The translations under genes and the position numbers were made by a program. DNA of 64,000 nt from NCBI RefSeq assembly GCF_015645445.1, contig NZ_JADOGI010000021.1, positions 1 to 64,000 on the forward strand. Direction: 5' to 3'. Every line of letters starts with the position of its first letter. Position 1 is the stretch's first letter. This DNA is from Nonomuraea cypriaca. Its GTDB lineage: Bacteria; Actinomycetota; Actinomycetes; Streptosporangiales; Streptosporangiaceae. Shown piece after piece: positions 1 to 7,292 of the stretch. A model generated the notes under the pieces. It had not been told where the DNA came from, did no database searches, and saw only the letters and a program-made list of their open reading frames with translations.

Positions 1-129
1 GAAGCGCGGCGCGCGCTCATCCAGTACATCGAAGGCTTCTATAATCCGCGGCGACTTCATTCAGGGCTCGGTTATCGACCCCCGCTCGAAGTCCTCGACG
101 AATGGTTCGATAATCAGTCGGTTGCGTGA
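1..129 (+). CDS. IS3-family transposase (OrfB), C-terminal fragment cut by the window edge
   Basis: The first 129 bases read open on the plus strand for 42 codons and stop at TGA 127-129. The peptide contains IEGFYNPRRLHSGLGYRPP, the typical end of the DDE integrase core (rve domain) of IS3-family OrfB transposases, where the YN-R-HSxLGYxxP pattern follows the catalytic Glu. Only the last part of the protein is in the window. It ends about 20 bp before the apparent IS right end and overlaps the last codons of the disrupted integrase on the other strand. The family call is confident; the IS subgroup cannot be told from this piece. Confidence 0.85.
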   Translation, partial: EARRALIQYIEGFYNPRRLHSGLGYRPPLEVLDEWFDNQSVA

Positions 130-150
130 TAGAGTCGACCATATAGTTCA
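1..150 (+). mobile_element. Right end of an IS3-family insertion sequence
   Basis: The transposase tail is followed by about 20 bp ending in TTCA at 147-150. IS3-family elements usually begin TGA and end TCA, so the terminus probably lies at 150 (read inward on the minus strand: TGAACTATATGG). Integrase homology on the minus strand stops at this point. The left end and the target duplication are outside the window. Confidence 0.6.
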
Positions 151-644
151 TTTGGGACGTGTCCGGAAAACGCCGGGCTCCTCACCAGCGGCACATCTGG
201 ACGCTTGGCCTCAGGCAGGAGGGCGTACTTACGCAGAGCCGTACGCAAGATCTCGGCGTTCGGACGGCCGGGACGGTCCTTCGTGAGAGCGGGTAGGACC
301 GTGGCGAGGCCGTCAGAGATGCTGTCGCGCGTCTTGGCCGCCGCGTGCGGCCACTTCATGTCGATGTACGCCCTGACGAAGTCGTAGACGGTACGGGCCT
401 CCTTGGCCTTAAGCATCGACTGAGGGAGGCCCGTTTCCAGGTCGAACAGCTCGCCCTTCTTGGCGGTCTGGCGCAGGTCTGAGAGCCAGTTCTTCGCCTG
501 TGCCGATGTGCGGAAGGTCTTGGACTTCTCCCGTGCCGCTACGGTCCAGCGCACGGTGTAGGAGATCGTCTTGCGGTTCTCGCCGGGCTTGGTGGACTTG
601 TTCGGGCGGATGTCCCAGAACTTCACGTCGTAAGAGGCGTTCAC
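114..644 (-). pseudogene. int: AICE tyrosine integrase, N-terminal part only, cut by an IS3-type insertion
   Basis: The frame gives 176 residues with the SAM-like/core-binding half of an actinomycete ICE integrase: an N-terminal arm-binding-like region, then RTSAQAKNWLSDLRQTAKKGE and YDFVRAYIDMKWPHAAAKTR. The catalytic half (R...HxxR...Y), which full-length relatives of roughly 400 residues carry, is missing. Homology ends near position 151, and the last few residues are read from the IS. The GTG start at 644 overlaps the xis stop, as in intact AICEs. The element probably cannot excise with its own integrase unless another copy exists. Confidence 0.85.
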
Positions 645-832
645 GCGACCTCCCGCAAGGACTCCAGCCAGACGTTGAGTTCGCTTCGGTAGATGCGCAG
701 TTCGCCGTTAGGCAGGCGGATGCCGTCGGGTGCCTTGCCGATCTCGCGCCAGCGGTAGAAGGTGCGGCGGGAGACTCCGCCGAGCTCGTTGAGGACCTGG
801 CGGACGGTCAGCAGCTCGTCGTGCTTGGTCAT
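641..832 (-). CDS. xis: Excisionase / helix-turn-helix DNA-binding protein (Xis)
   Basis: This 63-residue protein has a MerR/Xis-type winged HTH: LLTVRQVLNELGGVSRRTFYRWREIG followed by a wing (RLPNGELRIYRSELNVWL). In pSAM2-type elements Xis binds the att region and steers the integrase towards excision. It lies between int and rep, and its start and stop overlap theirs by 4 bp (ATGA/GTGA), so the three are probably translated as one coupled unit. Size and position match the family well. Confidence 0.9.
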   Translation of the reverse strand: MTKHDELLTVRQVLNELGGVSRRTFYRWREIGKAPDGIRLPNGELRIYRSELNVWLESLREVA

Positions 833-2442
833 GCGGCCCTCCCCGTGTCCTCGATTGCCGAAAGTTCTTGTCCGGCTGCTCTGGCCTCCAGTTCGCGGAG
901 GTGAGCGCGCCAGCGTTGGCGTTCATGGACTGATCGGAGAAGGCGAACGGCGAGAGGTAGCACGTTGGAGTCTCCGACCGGTACGGGGCGCCAGACGTAG
1001 CGGTGTGGGTCAGAGGGCTTGTCGGCCTGGCCGAGGGCTTCGAGGACCCAGGTGCGGCGGTCCTGCTTGTGCTCGGCCAGAGTCTTGTTGGACCACTTGC
1101 GAGAGACGAGGATGCGGCGTCCGGCGTAGCCGAGGTGTTCGGGCTTGTGGGCCTTGCCCCGGCAGCGGCCGGGCTTCATGCCGGGCTTAGCGTCCTTGGG
1201 CTGGATGCCGTAGCGGAGCCAGTTTGGGCAGGTGGGTGAGCAGGGTTCGTAGCGGAGGGCGTCCAGCATGCGGGTCGCGTGCTGTTTCTGAGCCTGGCCG
1301 CCGTCGAGGGCGTCGCCGATGGACTTGGTGAGGTACTTGGACAGGTAGCGGATGCACTGGTCGGCGTCTGGGGTGCCAGCCAAGACGCCTTGGACATCGA
1401 CCTGTTCGCCGAAGCGGATGACGTGCAGCGGTTCGGCGTCCTCGTCGAGTGTGTCGAGGGCCTCGCCCCAGGTGGGCAGAACTTCACCGGTAGCCGGGTT
1501 CAGGTAGCCGGTGCCGTCCTGCCAGACGGGCATGTGATCGCCCTCGAAGAGCACTTCGTCAGCTTGGGGCCACCAGACCTGGTGGTAGGTGGCGGCGGCG
1601 ATCTGCTTGATCTCGGCTCGTGGGAGCGTTCCACGGATGGCCATGTGCAGGTGCGGGGCGAGCCGCTTCTGAGGCTCCACAGCGGCGAAGTACTGCACGT
1701 CATAGCCCGCGACGCGGCGTAGGTTCTGCACGAAGCGATCGACGAGCTTGGAGAAGTGCAGCGCGTCCCGTGCGGCGCGGCGGTAGTCGTAGGCGTCGGG
1801 GTCGATGGGTGCGCCGTCGCGAACCTTGCCGTACGAGGGCAAGGTGAGCGTGACGAACAGGGACGGCCGGTAGGTCTTGCCGTCGGTGCCGTGGAAGGTG
1901 CGTCCAAGGGTGGTGTGGGTCATCTTGCGCTTGGGCAGGTCGGGCGCGTCCTGTCGCCGCTTGGTGGAGCGGGAGCGCTTGGCGGTGGTACGGCCCAGGA
2001 CGTTGCCGCGCATGCCTGCGGCGTTGATCTCCTCGTCCAGGCCGGTGATGATCGCGTCGAGTTCGGTGGTGTCGTCGCCGGCCTTTTCGGCGGCCTCGCG
2101 CTGGGCTTGGTAGTCGGCGCGGAACTCCACCAGCCAGCGCTGTTCCTCGTTGGCCTCGTCGGGTGTGATGGCGGGTTCGGCGTCCAGATGCCAGCCCTCG
2201 CGGCACTGGGCCTTGCGCAGTTGCTTGTTGCGCTTGGCGCACGGCGGGCACTTGCTGTCGAGGGTGGCCCCGCACGGGACGTCGATGATCTCGGACGTGC
2301 CGGTGACGATGTCGAGCCGCTTGAGTGGGATGGGACGGATGCAGACGCCGTGGAGCTTGGCGACCTCTACGAGCACGTCGCGGGCCATCGGCATGGCCTG
2401 TCGGACGGCCCGGGGGAGGGCGCGGTCGTGCGGATGGGTCAT
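829..2442 (-). CDS. repSA: AICE replication initiator (RepSA-like)
   Basis: This is a protein of about 537 residues starting at ATG 2442 (MTHPHDRALPR); a longer upstream frame is rejected because a small zinc-ribbon gene occupies it. Features in order are a Cys-rich segment (CPPCAKRNKQLRKAQC), a charged linker, the rolling-circle core FVTLTLPSYG, a metal-binding-like APHLHMAIRG, YLSKYLTKS with a candidate nicking Tyr, and a second Cys cluster (CSPTCPNWLRYG). These are hallmarks of actinomycete RepSA initiators, which replicate the excised circle before transfer. It is coupled to the genes on both sides by 4-bp overlaps. Confidence 0.85.
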   Translation of the reverse strand: MTHPHDRALPRAVRQAMPMARDVLVEVAKLHGVCIRPIPLKRLDIVTGTSEIIDVPCGATLDSKCPPCAKRNKQLRKAQCREGWHLDAEPAITPDEANEEQRWLVEFRADYQAQREAAEKAGDDTTELDAIITGLDEEINAAGMRGNVLGRTTAKRSRSTKRRQDAPDLPKRKMTHTTLGRTFHGTDGKTYRPSLFVTLTLPSYGKVRDGAPIDPDAYDYRRAARDALHFSKLVDRFVQNLRRVAGYDVQYFAAVEPQKRLAPHLHMAIRGTLPRAEIKQIAAATYHQVWWPQADEVLFEGDHMPVWQDGTGYLNPATGEVLPTWGEALDTLDEDAEPLHVIRFGEQVDVQGVLAGTPDADQCIRYLSKYLTKSIGDALDGGQAQKQHATRMLDALRYEPCSPTCPNWLRYGIQPKDAKPGMKPGRCRGKAHKPEHLGYAGRRILVSRKWSNKTLAEHKQDRRTWVLEALGQADKPSDPHRYVWRPVPVGDSNVLPLAVRLLRSVHERQRWRAHLRELEARAAGQELSAIEDTGRAA

Positions 2443-2588
2443 GCGGTCCTCCCTTCGTCGGCGTCGGTGACGATGAGCGCGGTCTGGCCGCACTCGGAGC
2501 ACTCGACCAGGGCGCGGACGGGATCGAGCCAGAGGACGTTCAGGGCGAGGCAGGTGGCGCAGCGCAGGCCGTGGAGCAGGTGAGTCAT
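2439..2588 (-). CDS. Small zinc-ribbon-like protein between rep and the translocase gene
   Basis: This 49-residue frame starts at ATG 2588 and stops at 2439-2441. It has two CxxC pairs (CATC and CSEC) 17 residues apart, a plausible zinc ribbon. Its start overlaps the translocase stop and its stop overlaps the rep start (ATGA junctions), which strongly suggests a translated gene. Small proteins of this kind are common between tra and rep in actinomycete ICEs. The function is unknown; a regulatory or replication-accessory role is inference. Confidence 0.7.
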   Translation of the reverse strand: MTHLLHGLRCATCLALNVLWLDPVRALVECSECGQTALIVTDADEGRTA

Positions 2589-3922
2589 GCGGCCTGCCCG
2601 TAGTAGGCGACCATGGCGCGGATGTCGGCGTCGGAGACATAGGCGGCGCGGACCCGGATCGGTTCGGGTGAGCTCTCCAGCCGCATGTACGCGACGCCTG
2701 CACCCAGCTCCGGGACGGGTGAGATGTGATCGGCCAGAGCGCCCCGGTCGCGTGCGCCGTCGCCGAGGACCATGTCCACCTGCTCGGACTCATCCAGCCG
2801 GAGCGCGATCTTGTCGGGGAACAGGTTGCGGATGTTCATGACCTCCTTGCGCGGGTCCTGGAGAGCGGCCATGACGCCGACGCCGACCGATCGGCCTTGG
2901 GTGGCGAGCGTGGCCAGGGCAGCGGAGATGCGCTGCCGGAGTTGCCGGTCGGGCTGGTAGGCGGTCAGGAACGCCACCTCGTCGACGAGCACCAAGACGA
3001 ACGGGTCCTCGATCGTTGGGATGTGGGAGCGCTGGAGACCGGCGAAGCGAGTCGCGCGCTTCTGCATGACGGAGACGGCCTCGTCGAGCAGGTCGGCACA
3101 GTCGGCGGGATCGGCGGCGTAACGGCTCTCGAATAGCTCGCGTCCGAAGGACAGCTCCATCAGCTTGGGATCCAGCGCCCAGACTTCGGCCAGGCCCGCC
3201 CGCATCGCGGGGAGCAAGCCGCGGATGGTGTCCCACAGGAACGAGCCCTTGCCGGCCCCGGTTGCGCCCGCGATCAGGACGTGGGTGCCGTGGACCTTGA
3301 GCCGGAGTGGTCGGCCGTCCTCCTGCTTGCCGATCTCGACTGGTCCGACCGATGGCTCATCCGGGATGGGCAGGGCGGGCATGGGCGCGGCCAGCGGATC
3401 GGTTCGCGGGACGGTCAGCAACAGTCGGCCGCCCTTGATGAGCGCGATTCGGCAGGAGGTGGCGCCGAAGCCTTGGGCGAGGTTGTCGATGCGGTCGGAC
3501 CAGTCCTTGACCGCCTGGCCGCCGAGCATCCGGATGGTGATGCGGTCGGCCCAGCCGTCGCAGGTGATGCGGACCAGACGGGGCATGTAGACGCGTCCGT
3601 TGACGCGCTTGGCCAGGCCGGAGACGTCCATGACGCCGTGCCAGTGACGCCGGTAGACCGACATCAGCCGCCACCAGGACAGCAGCCGGAAGCCGATGAG
3701 GCGGGAGAAGGAGTCGGGCTCGGTGAAAGCCCAGGCGAGCAGGGACAGGACGACGAAGCCGAGCGTGGACACTGCGGCAGGCCAGCCGTACCAGGTCCAC
3801 ACGACTCCCAGGGCGACCGGGACGGCGACCGCGACCGGATGCCGCCAGGTGGTGCGGATGAGGGCTGACAGGAAGCGCCAGCCGTAGACGAGGAAGGTGA
3901 TGATGGCGGGTGTCTTGAGCAC
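2585..3922 (-). CDS. tra: FtsK/SpoIIIE-type conjugal DNA translocase (TraB/TraSA-like)
   Basis: The 445-residue protein has an N-terminal membrane region (two hydrophobic stretches at about residues 30-70), then an FtsK motor with Walker A GATGAGKGS near residue 218, a Walker B-like VLVLVDEVAFL and a sensor region (TQGRSVGVGVMAALQDPRKE). In actinomycete plasmids and AICEs one such hexameric pump moves double-stranded DNA between mycelial cells, with no relaxase or type IV secretion machinery. The length fits TraSA-type proteins. It belongs to the minus-strand replication/transfer operon. Confidence 0.92.
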   Translation of the reverse strand: MLKTPAIITFLVYGWRFLSALIRTTWRHPVAVAVPVALGVVWTWYGWPAAVSTLGFVVLSLLAWAFTEPDSFSRLIGFRLLSWWRLMSVYRRHWHGVMDVSGLAKRVNGRVYMPRLVRITCDGWADRITIRMLGGQAVKDWSDRIDNLAQGFGATSCRIALIKGGRLLLTVPRTDPLAAPMPALPIPDEPSVGPVEIGKQEDGRPLRLKVHGTHVLIAGATGAGKGSFLWDTIRGLLPAMRAGLAEVWALDPKLMELSFGRELFESRYAADPADCADLLDEAVSVMQKRATRFAGLQRSHIPTIEDPFVLVLVDEVAFLTAYQPDRQLRQRISAALATLATQGRSVGVGVMAALQDPRKEVMNIRNLFPDKIALRLDESEQVDMVLGDGARDRGALADHISPVPELGAGVAYMRLESSPEPIRVRAAYVSDADIRAMVAYYGQAA

Positions 3923-3928
3923 GGCCGG

Positions 3929-4003
3929 TCAGAAGACGACGGCCGTATCGGGCGTGGTGGAGACGAGGTTGCGCGCCTCATCGCCAGGCAGCCGCTTGAA
4001 CAT
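3929..4003 (-). CDS. Possible 24-residue leader peptide upstream of the translocase gene
   Basis: A short frame begins at ATG 4003 (MFKRLPGDEARNLVSTTPD) and stops at 3929-3931, just before the translocase start. Short proteins like this occur in this position in related elements as far as I recall, but there is no domain to confirm it. It is listed because it fills the gap in the operon and its codon use matches its neighbours. Confidence 0.4.
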   Translation of the reverse strand: MFKRLPGDEARNLVSTTPDTAVVF

Positions 4004-4089
4004 AAGCTGGGTACCTCTCGTGATGTGGAGTCAGGGGAGAACCGAGGGGCCGCCGGAAGTTGCCGCTTCCAGCGGCCCCGCCTCGTAGG

Positions 4090-4404
4090 TCAGGCCGCCG
4101 TGTCGGTGGCGTCCTTGGCCGGCTCTTCGGTGTGCAGCAGTTCGCAGTCGGCCAGGTAGCGAGCGGCGGCGTTGAAGATCTCCCGGGCGATGTCCAGGTC
4201 GGCGTCAGTGACCGGCCCCGCCCCGGTGGTCGAGATGTGCACGCTGGCCTCGTGAGAGGCGAACTCCAAGTACGGGCGCGGATTGCTGACCAGCAGTCCG
4301 GCGCGGATCTGGAGGCGCGGCGTGTGGAAGGAGACCCCGACGTGCGGGTCGGAGTCGGGTCGCATGGACACGGTGACGTAGGTGTACGGCCGGTGCTCGC
4401 TCAC
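4090..4404 (-). CDS. Conserved AICE protein of unknown function (paralogue of the next gene)
   Basis: This is a 104-residue protein with no recognised domain. Its second half carries the pattern GPVTDADLDIAREIFNAAARYL, which closely parallels GPVTVKDLEFARQLAREAHRF in the gene immediately upstream (4401-4667). The two therefore look like diverged copies of one fold: a beta-rich half, then a helix after the GPVT turn. Start and stop overlap the upstream gene by 4 bp. Position between tra and pra suggests a role in transfer or spread (Spd-like), but this is inference. Confidence 0.75.
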   Translation of the reverse strand: MSEHRPYTYVTVSMRPDSDPHVGVSFHTPRLQIRAGLLVSNPRPYLEFASHEASVHISTTGAGPVTDADLDIAREIFNAAARYLADCELLHTEEPAKDATDTAA

Positions 4405-4667
4405 GCCGCCACCCCGCGTCCGTCGGGCAGGCCGTAGAAGCTGCGCTCCATGGAGCGGGCGAAGCGGTGAGCCTCGCGGGCGAGCTGGCGCGCGAACTCC
4501 AGGTCCTTGACCGTCACGGGTCCGCTCGTGGTGACTAGGACGGAGGTGGCGCCGAAGTCGAGCGCCAGGACGGGCTCACGGCGGGTGAACGGGTGGTTGA
4601 GCGTGCGCGCGGCGTTCCCGGTGGTCAACCGGATCACGCTGTTACGTGGGGTACGGCGACGGGTCAT
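4401..4667 (-). CDS. Conserved AICE protein of unknown function
   Basis: This 88-residue protein has a basic N-terminus (MTRRRTPRNSVIRL), a beta-rich middle (VLALDFGATSVLVTTSGPVT) and a C-terminal helix. It is similar in layout to the 4090-4404 product, including the GPVT-x2-DL-x2-AR motif. It lies head to tail with pra (1-bp overlap at 4667) and the 104-residue gene, within the same minus-strand operon. The function is not known. Confidence 0.75.
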   Translation of the reverse strand: MTRRRTPRNSVIRLTTGNAARTLNHPFTRREPVLALDFGATSVLVTTSGPVTVKDLEFARQLAREAHRFARSMERSFYGLPDGRGVAA

Positions 4668-5098
4668 CAGGCGGCTTCCTTTCCGGCCTTGGTCGTCGAG
4701 GCGGTCTGAGTGGGTTGGGCGGTCTGGCGGGGAGCGTGCATCTCCTGAACCTTGATCGAGAAGGCGAGACGGCCTGCCGCGTTGACGTACGGTGTGACCG
4801 TGATGCCGTGGAACTCGACCGGCGTGAACGGCAGCCCCGGCATCGGCTGCGGCGGAACCGGCTGGACCGGCGCGAGGATCTTGACCGCCACCGTCTTCTG
4901 AGCGGGCTTGAGGGTCGGGTCACCGTCCATGACCGCGACCTGCCAGACCAGCTCTGCGGTCTGCTTGTCGCGGGCCTGCACGAACCGGCCGTTGGACGAG
5001 GCGTCGAAGTCCTTGACGGGCTCGACCTCGCCGACGATGTAGCAGCCGTGCGGGAACACCATGGCGAAGGTGACGGGGATGGGGCCTTGCAGAGCCAT
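4667..5098 (-). CDS. pra: Pra-like activator of plasmid replication, integration and excision
   Basis: This 143-residue protein has the marks of the Pra family of pSAM2-like elements: MALQGPIPVTFAMVFPHGCY at the start, VQARDKQTAELVWQV, and PMPGLPFTPVEFHGITVTPYV in the middle, then a low-complexity tail. In pSAM2, Pra switches on the rep-xis-int operon and is itself repressed by a GntR protein (KorSA). The same layout appears here: pra heads the minus-strand operon, two operator-like 18-mers lie 30-90 bp upstream, and a GntR gene sits nearby. Confidence 0.85.
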   Translation of the reverse strand: MALQGPIPVTFAMVFPHGCYIVGEVEPVKDFDASSNGRFVQARDKQTAELVWQVAVMDGDPTLKPAQKTVAVKILAPVQPVPPQPMPGLPFTPVEFHGITVTPYVNAAGRLAFSIKVQEMHAPRQTAQPTQTASTTKAGKEAA

Positions 5099-5127
5099 AA
5101 GGCTTATTCCTCCCTTGGCTGACAGGC

Positions 5128-5145
5128 ACTTAACCTATCAAGTGA
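5128..5145 (-). promoter_or_regulatory. GntR/KorSA-like operator, copy 1, in front of pra
   Basis: The minus strand reads CACTTGATAGGTTAAGTG, an imperfect inverted repeat (CACTT...AAGTG). It matches the site at 5168-5185 at 15 of 18 positions in the opposite orientation. It lies 30 bp upstream of the pra start, where a repressor would block transcription. Assignment to the GntR protein at 5734-6468 is inference from proximity and the pSAM2 precedent. Confidence 0.65.
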
Positions 5146-5167
5146 TGCTCTGAGATTAGGCAGTTCA

Positions 5168-5185
5168 AACTTGCTAGGTCAAGTG
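5168..5185 (+). promoter_or_regulatory. GntR/KorSA-like operator, copy 2
   Basis: The plus strand reads AACTTGCTAGGTCAAGTG, with ACTTG and CAAGT as inverted arms around 6 bp. It is spaced 40 bp start to start from the other copy, about four helical turns, which would put both on the same face of the DNA. It sits between the divergent pra and the 5289-5717 membrane-protein gene. Confidence 0.65.
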
Positions 5186-5288
5186 CCTGTGGCGAAGTTG
5201 TTTGGCAAAGAGTCGCACGTCGGCGGCACATTGGTGACGATTGCCAGCCCTTCCATCTATTGGAGACAGACCGGGCAATGATGTAGCA

Positions 5289-5717
5289 ATGGGGGAAACC
5301 CGTACGGAGCGAGAGACCAGAATTTCGGTCGTTATCGGCCTGCTCGCCGCTCTGTGGCTTGTCGGGACGACGACACTCCTGAGCCTGGCCCTCAAGGAGC
5401 TGCTACGGCTGCGATACGCCGTACAGTTCACCGATCAGGAACCGGATTCCCTCCTGGAGGAGTACGCCATTGCCGCCGCGATTATCGGAATCGCCGCGCC
5501 CGCCGCAGGTGCCATAATCGCGGAGAAAACAGGCCGAGGCGGCATCGCCGCACTCTTCGGCGTCGGAGCAGCCCTATGCATGATCGTTGTATTGGCCTTC
5601 GTGAGCGGGATGCAGGGCAGTCCTCAAAATGCGGACCGCATCAGGAGCGTCCACACGGAACCTGCGATGGTTTGTACCGTCCCACCCGAAAAGGTGCTGG
5701 AGGTCCCAGGATGCTGA
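5289..5717 (+). CDS. Small membrane protein of unknown function
   Basis: The likely start is ATG 5289 (MGETRTERETR), giving 142 residues; the earlier in-frame start at 5241 has a poor ribosome site. Three hydrophobic segments are evident at about residues 12-34, 58-76 and 82-105, with a short soluble tail containing two Cys. No domain is recognised. It is transcribed away from pra across the operator region, so it may respond to the same repressor. A role in transfer or mating-pair effects is possible but not shown. Confidence 0.7.
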   Translation: MGETRTERETRISVVIGLLAALWLVGTTTLLSLALKELLRLRYAVQFTDQEPDSLLEEYAIAAAIIGIAAPAAGAIIAEKTGRGGIAALFGVGAALCMIVVLAFVSGMQGSPQNADRIRSVHTEPAMVCTVPPEKVLEVPGC

Positions 5718-5733
5718 GCCCTGCTGCAAGAAC

Positions 5734-6468
5734 TCAGGCGATCGGATAGGCGTCTTCGAGTTCGTGGCGATCAGCGGGAAGTAGCACCTCAACCACGGCA
5801 AGAGGCCGGCCGGAGGCATCCCGGACAGCTCCGAATACAGCCAGGAGCGGCGTGTTCTTGGGCATGCCCAGTTGCTTGGCCTCCTGGGCGGTGGGCATGC
5901 GCGCGGTGATCTGCTCCACGATGTGGTCGAAGCGGACGCTCTTGCGTGCCTGAAGATGCTCGCGGAAGCCCTGACGCAACGGCTCACCGCTGGTCAGATC
6001 TGTCCCCTCAGACAGTTCCAAAGGCAGCCAAAGCGACACCAGCTCGGTCGGCTCACCCTCGCGTGTCATCAACCGCCGACGAAGGAACGCTTTGCTCTTG
6101 GGCTGCACGTCGAGCAACACGCCGACCCGATTCGGCACGGCGACCGCGCCCACTTCGACGACCTCGCCCGTGGAGTCGGTCTCCGGCTTGGTCAGGTACG
6201 CCTGCCCGGGACGCTTCTGCTCCATCGAGGCCATCGCCGGACGGCCGCGCACGAAGCGGCCCTTGCCTTGCTGGGACTCGATCCAGCCCTGCTCACGCAG
6301 CACGCGAAGAGCGGCGACCACGGTGGGACGAGAGACGCTGAACTCCTGGATGAGCTGGTTCTCGCTGGGGAGGAGTGTGCCCGGCAGGTACTCTCCCGCC
6401 TCGATGCGCCTTTGGAGAGTCTGCACAAGCTGCGCATACTTAGGCGGAACGGACTCAAGCGACATCAT
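5734..6468 (-). CDS. korSA: GntR-family repressor with UTRA domain (KorSA-like)
   Basis: The 244-residue protein starts at ATG 6468 (MMSLESVPPKYAQLVQTLQ). An N-terminal winged HTH (LLPSENQLIQEFSVSRPTVV then LREQGWIESQQGKGRFV) is followed by a UTRA ligand-type domain ending in GRPLAVVEVLLPADRHELEDAYP. This is the HutC subfamily, which includes KorSA of pSAM2, the repressor of pra and of its own gene. The ORF extends upstream to 6867, but that part lacks homology. A degenerate operator half matching the pra sites lies about 20 bp before the start, consistent with autoregulation. Confidence 0.88.
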   Translation of the reverse strand: MMSLESVPPKYAQLVQTLQRRIEAGEYLPGTLLPSENQLIQEFSVSRPTVVAALRVLREQGWIESQQGKGRFVRGRPAMASMEQKRPGQAYLTKPETDSTGEVVEVGAVAVPNRVGVLLDVQPKSKAFLRRRLMTREGEPTELVSLWLPLELSEGTDLTSGEPLRQGFREHLQARKSVRFDHIVEQITARMPTAQEAKQLGMPKNTPLLAVFGAVRDASGRPLAVVEVLLPADRHELEDAYPIA

Positions 6469-6487
6469 GACCGTCCAACAGCCGACA

Positions 6488-6504
6488 GGTTGTTTTACCA
6501 AGTT
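6488..6504 (-). promoter_or_regulatory. Possible autoregulatory GntR operator
   Basis: The minus strand reads AACTTGGTAAAACAACC. Its first half agrees with the two pra operators (AACTTG-x-TA) and it keeps CAA at the expected spacing, but the second arm is degraded. It lies 20 bp upstream of the GntR start codon. It could be a weaker site for self-repression. Confidence 0.4.
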
Positions 6505-6709
6505 TGAGCGTATCCGGCTCGTCGCCGGCTGTCTACGCGGTTCGCGGGAGCCGTGCACGAGGAATCCGGCAGGCAGCGCAGTGACCGGGCTGGGAAGGTT
6601 GCCGCGGGGGCTGCAACTGCAACTGCCTGCCGGGAGAAGGCGCGACGAGCCAAGGTCACGGCCCCCACCCCCTCCGGAAGGGACCGCGCCCGCCTTGCCG
6701 CGCCCGTCA

Positions 6710-6994
6710 TCACCTGGCGATGTACTCAGCCAGGACGTTCGCCGCCCCCTCGACATCAGTGGTCGGGTGCCGCCTCTCGGCGTTCTGCCAGGAGTAGTAG
6801 GCCCCGCCGTACCCGACGAACACCCACACCGGCATCCCTGGCACGGGCTTGTGCACCATGAGCGCACTGTTGTTGTCCCGCAGCTCGGCGTTGACGCCGA
6901 GGTTCGTGAGCTTGTCGCGCAGCCGGACGAGCAGGTCGCCCTCTTCCTGACCCTGCGAGAAACCGCTCACCGCTGCTTGAATGATCGAGTTCAT
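6710..6994 (-). CDS. Conserved AICE-associated small protein, unknown function
   Basis: The chosen start is ATG 6994 (MNSIIQAAVSGFSQGQEEGDLL), preceded by a GGAGCGGAAG-like ribosome site, giving 94 residues. The sequence has a helical N-terminus and a beta segment with PGMPVWVFVGYGGAYYSWQNAERRH. Proteins like this recur next to the GntR and XRE genes of actinomycete ICEs; no function is assigned. Its start overlaps the end of a broken small zinc-ribbon gene, so the two were once coupled. Confidence 0.65.
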   Translation of the reverse strand: MNSIIQAAVSGFSQGQEEGDLLVRLRDKLTNLGVNAELRDNNSALMVHKPVPGMPVWVFVGYGGAYYSWQNAERRHPTTDVEGAANVLAEYIAR

Positions 6995-7150
6995 CTTCCG
7001 CTCCCTTCGGCCCGGCCGTCTCCGAGGCAGTCGAGACACTCCCGCTCCCCACTCGCGTCGCAGCTTGATCCCGCGTCCCCGGCAAGCAGGGCAGGGCGAC
7101 GTCTTGCTTGTCTCGTCTGGCCGGATCACCGTCGCCATCTCCTCGTTCAT
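6991..7150 (-). pseudogene. Small zinc-ribbon gene with an internal frameshift
   Basis: From ATG 7150 the frame reads MNEEMATVIRPDETSK then CPACRGRGIKLRREWGAG. The second metal pair appears only in the neighbouring frame (ECLDCLGDGRAEGSGR followed by TGA), which ends in an ATGA overlap with the next start. Relatives have both CxxC pairs in one frame of about 50 residues. A one- or two-base indel near 7030-7050 explains this; a sequencing error would look the same. Confidence 0.6.
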
Positions 7151-7292
7151 CCGGCGTTCCCTGTGGCGGGAGGCCGCGTGACGTACCGTGGTTGATTGAT
7201 GACAAGTCCACCGGCAACCGCGTCTGAGCAGGACCCCTGAACGGCCCCCTCATTTCCCCTTTCGAGCCCCCAGCCGGGAGGAAGACCCGAAG

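Noticed and set aside
2585..2793. N-terminal extension of the replication initiator frame upstream of 2442
   Set aside because: The open frame continues to 2793 but overlaps the translocase gene and the small zinc-ribbon gene; homology begins at ATG 2442.
3281..3868. 195-codon open frame on the plus strand opposite the translocase gene
   Set aside because: It is an antisense frame kept open by high GC; no motif, no ribosome site, and the opposite strand has clear FtsK motifs.
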